Below, in pieces: positions 6,311 to 8,303 of a stretch of DNA of 8,303 bases (the stretch's first letter is position 1; every line of letters begins with the position of its first letter). Where the stretch lies: contig JABDOU010000387.1 of NCBI GenBank assembly GCA_013043085.1, positions 1-8,303 on the forward strand, written 5' to 3'. Made by a program: the position numbers and the translations under genes. The notes beneath the pieces were generated by a model. It saw only the letters and a program-made list of their open reading frames with translations, was not told the DNA's origin and did no database searches. This DNA comes from Acidimicrobiia bacterium. GTDB lineage: Bacteria > Actinomycetota > Acidimicrobiia > Spongiisociales > SHLN01.

Positions 6311-8206
6311 GGTCGACTCGCCATAACCGTCCTCGGCATCTTGGGCGCCGTCGGGATCAGCGGGCTGATCTTCATCGGCATCAACAAGCTATTTGACCTC
6401 ACGCAGAGCCGGTATTCCTTCTTCAGCGGTCTGGTGGGGGCGATCTCTGCCGGCGTTGTGTTTGGGTTGCTGTGGGGAAACCGGATGCTGGACTCCCCAG
6501 AAATGGCGACCCTGGTGGCGGTGGTCGTCGGTGGCGGCGTCGGCTTTGCGCTGGGGGTAGTCGAGGACCGGATGCAAAGGCTCGCGATCGGGGTCGTGGG
6601 GGGAGCCGTCCTCGGTTTACTCGCCGGATTCATGGCTGCGGAAACGATCCTGCCTTCAATCGATCCTGTCACCACCGCAGTGGGGGTGCTCGTCGGTGCG
6701 GGGCTCGGCCTGGCTGTGTGGTTACTGGGTGGCAGGGATGGCGATATCGTCAGAAACGTTCTCGTCGGGACGGCACTGGGCTGGCTATTCGGAGCGTGGC
6801 TGGCAGCAGAGTTTGACGGAACACGGGCAGGAGCGATCATCGTAAGCCTGGTCCTGGGAATTCTCGTCGGTGGCGCAATTGGCCGGCGTCCCCGGCCCAA
6901 CAACGTGGAGCGGTCCGAGATCGCCCTGTCGAGCCGCAAATACATCTTCCTGACGCCTGCCCTCGTCTTCGTGGCGGCCGCCCTCGTCATTCCGCTCGGC
7001 CGAACCATTTGGCTGGGTTTCTTGACCGGCAATCCCAACGATCTGCAGTGGAATGGTATCGAGAATTACACCAAGCTCTTTTCTGATCCTGACATCATCA
7101 ATTTCAGTGGTTTCACCGACATGTTCACCTCAGGCCTGTTCTGGATCGCTATCGCGGTGATCGCCGCCGGGGTCGTCGTCGGCGGCGTCGTTGGGCGTCG
7201 TCTCGGCCATTCGTTCGAAGCCAGCCCCGGGAGCCTGAGTTTGATGGCCGGTGGAGCCGCGCTGCTCAGCTTCGCCGTGTTCGTGAATATCCGGGGCACC
7301 ATTGCCAACAACCTGTGGTGGATTTTTTCGGTCATCATCTTCGCCGTTGGTCTGGGCCTGGCCGTCGCTGTGCTCGCCGACCGGGCTAAAGGCGAGAACA
7401 TCGCCAAGTCCCTGATCTTTCTGCCGATGGCGATCAGCTTCGTCGGCGCGTCTGTCATCTGGCGCCTCATCTATGTGGCTCGCCCGGCTCAGGACCAACA
7501 GACAGGAGTGTTCAATACGATTTGGATCAAGATCGGAGAGTGGAGTAACTCGGCGACCGCCACGGTCGTGATAGCAGCAATTCTGGGGCTCGTCATAGCA
7601 GGGCTGCTGTATCTCGCTTGGCGGGGCTGGCAGGCCGATGCTCAGGCTGTTGTCGGCAGTTCGCTTGCTGTGAGTCTGATGCTGGCGTGGCTCATTTACC
7701 GGTTCGTGGGTCCCGGAATCGGGGGATTCGTCGTCAACGAGGCCACCGGAACTGTTATCCCCGATCCGGTGCTGTTCATCAGCGGGAATGCGCCCTGGAA
7801 CAACTTCTGGATGATGGTGGTGTTCATTTGGATTCAAACCGGCTTCGCTATGGTCATCTTCTCGGCAGCGATCAAAGCTGTTCCAGAGGATCTGCTGGAG
7901 GCCGCAAGGATCGACGGGGCCACCGAGTCTCAGAGCTTCTGGCGGGTGACGGTGCCGCAAATCTTCCCGACGATCGGCGTGGTGGTGACCACCCTCATCG
8001 TCACCGTTCTCAAGGTGTTTGATATTCCCAAGGTCATGACCAACGGCAATTTCGGAACCCAGGTGTTGGCAAATGAGATGTGGGAGCGGGCGTTCACCCA
8101 ACTCGACTTCGGGCTGGGGTCTGCCGTCGCGGTAGTCCTGTTCATCGGCGTTCTGCCGGTCATGTTCATCAATATCCGCCGAATGCAGCGGGAGAGGTTG
8201 GGATGA
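6308..8206 (+). CDS. aglF: AglF-like sugar ABC permease with a large extra N-terminal membrane domain
   Basis: This is the first membrane subunit of the sugar importer, 632 residues against roughly 300-330 for usual AglF proteins. Residues 1-205 form an extra glycine/valine-rich domain with about seven predicted helices (near 5-25, 38-57, 66-86, 91-110, 120-140, 148-167, 173-192), ending in the basic loop GRRPRPNNVERSE. The MalF/AglF core then begins at YIFLTPALVFV (212-222). It includes LGLAVAVLADRAKGENIAKSL (from 349, core helix 2 and the loop after it), FLPMAISFVGASVIWR (371-386) and WIQTGFAMVIFSAAIKAVP (508-526). The EAA loop that docks the ATPase is EAARIDGA (531-538), followed by F544 and P550. 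KVFDIPKVMTNGNFGTQVLAN (569-589) and a last helix near 602-622 finish it. Two insertions break the core: about 275-330 and 415-480, each with about two extra helices. Core identity is secure; the role of the additions is unknown. Confidence 0.9.
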   Translation: MGRLAITVLGILGAVGISGLIFIGINKLFDLTQSRYSFFSGLVGAISAGVVFGLLWGNRMLDSPEMATLVAVVVGGGVGFALGVVEDRMQRLAIGVVGGAVLGLLAGFMAAETILPSIDPVTTAVGVLVGAGLGLAVWLLGGRDGDIVRNVLVGTALGWLFGAWLAAEFDGTRAGAIIVSLVLGILVGGAIGRRPRPNNVERSEIALSSRKYIFLTPALVFVAAALVIPLGRTIWLGFLTGNPNDLQWNGIENYTKLFSDPDIINFSGFTDMFTSGLFWIAIAVIAAGVVVGGVVGRRLGHSFEASPGSLSLMAGGAALLSFAVFVNIRGTIANNLWWIFSVIIFAVGLGLAVAVLADRAKGENIAKSLIFLPMAISFVGASVIWRLIYVARPAQDQQTGVFNTIWIKIGEWSNSATATVVIAAILGLVIAGLLYLAWRGWQADAQAVVGSSLAVSLMLAWLIYRFVGPGIGGFVVNEATGTVIPDPVLFISGNAPWNNFWMMVVFIWIQTGFAMVIFSAAIKAVPEDLLEAARIDGATESQSFWRVTVPQIFPTIGVVVTTLIVTVLKVFDIPKVMTNGNFGTQVLANEMWERAFTQLDFGLGSAVAVVLFIGVLPVMFINIRRMQRERLG

Positions 8207-8303
8207 CCACGACGACGGACGACACAACCAGCTTGACAGCAGCCACCGGTTTCACGGCAGGTCGGCGACCACTCGGCAAACGGATCTACGGGTTCCTTCG
8301 CTC
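8203..8303 (+). CDS. Second sugar ABC permease (AglG-like), 5' end only
   Basis: An ATG at 8203 overlaps the stop of the preceding permease (ATGA, 8203-8206), with GGAGAGG at 8191-8197 as a ribosome binding site. The 33 codons in the window encode a Thr-rich cytoplasmic start followed by a basic stretch (GRRPLGKRIYGFLR), the usual lead-in to the first helix of a permease. Importers of this type have two permease subunits encoded in tandem, so an AglG/MalG-type partner is expected. The assignment rests on position and coupling; the visible sequence has no family signature. It continues past the window. Confidence 0.75.
   Translation, partial: MTTTTDDTTSLTAATGFTAGRRPLGKRIYGFLR

Noticed and set aside
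6274..7038. 254-codon Pro/Thr/Ser-rich open frame on the minus strand
   Set aside because: It is the reverse shadow of the glycine/valine-rich helices of the permease N-terminal domain, and has no independent start signals.
7130..8227. 365-codon open frame on the minus strand
   Set aside because: It is antisense to the permease. Its His/Asp/Arg-rich translation is typical of the reverse strand of hydrophobic coding DNA.
1..8303. CRISPR array, tRNA, rRNA, insertion sequence or phage genes
   Set aside because: Scanning found no regularly spaced repeats, cloverleaf-like segments, transposase motifs or terminal inverted repeats. The window is densely filled by the listed genes.

Overview
The window looks like chromosomal DNA from a high-GC actinobacterium. 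Codons end mostly in G or C, one start is TTG, and recO, uppS and glyS lie in the actinobacterial order. The Thr/Glu-rich linker behind the lipobox of the solute-binding protein and the AglEFG-like transporter suggest Acidimicrobiia or a relative. That placement is inference from style, not from a marker-gene comparison.

Layout. Bases 1-41 may hold the last 12 codons of a plus-strand gene. Bases 58-1814 (minus strand) carry a two-component pair: a membrane histidine kinase of the NarL/DegS type and a LuxR-type response regulator, joined by an ATGA overlap. A 59-bp divergent spacer with two palindromes separates this pair from a plus-strand housekeeping run: recO (DNA repair), uppS (polyprenyl carrier lipid synthesis) and glyS (glycyl-tRNA synthetase). 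recO and uppS share one base, and glyS starts 13 bases after uppS.

After a 158-bp spacer with a perfect TTGACA box and a strong ribosome binding site comes an ABC sugar-import operon of the alpha-glucoside (AglEFG) type. It consists of a lipoprotein binding protein (4816-6204), a 15-bp perfect hairpin, an unusually large AglF-like permease (6308-8206) and the first 33 codons of a second permease, cut by the window edge. No ATPase gene is visible; it must lie downstream or elsewhere.

The most unusual feature is the AglF-like permease. It has 632 residues, where I expect about 300-330 for this family. About 205 residues are an N-terminal glycine-rich domain with about seven predicted membrane helices. 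Two further insertions, each with about two extra helices, interrupt the recognisable six-helix core. The second most notable feature is the pair of palindromes overlapping the putative promoter of the two-component operon. I saw no CRISPR array, tRNA, rRNA, insertion sequence or phage gene.
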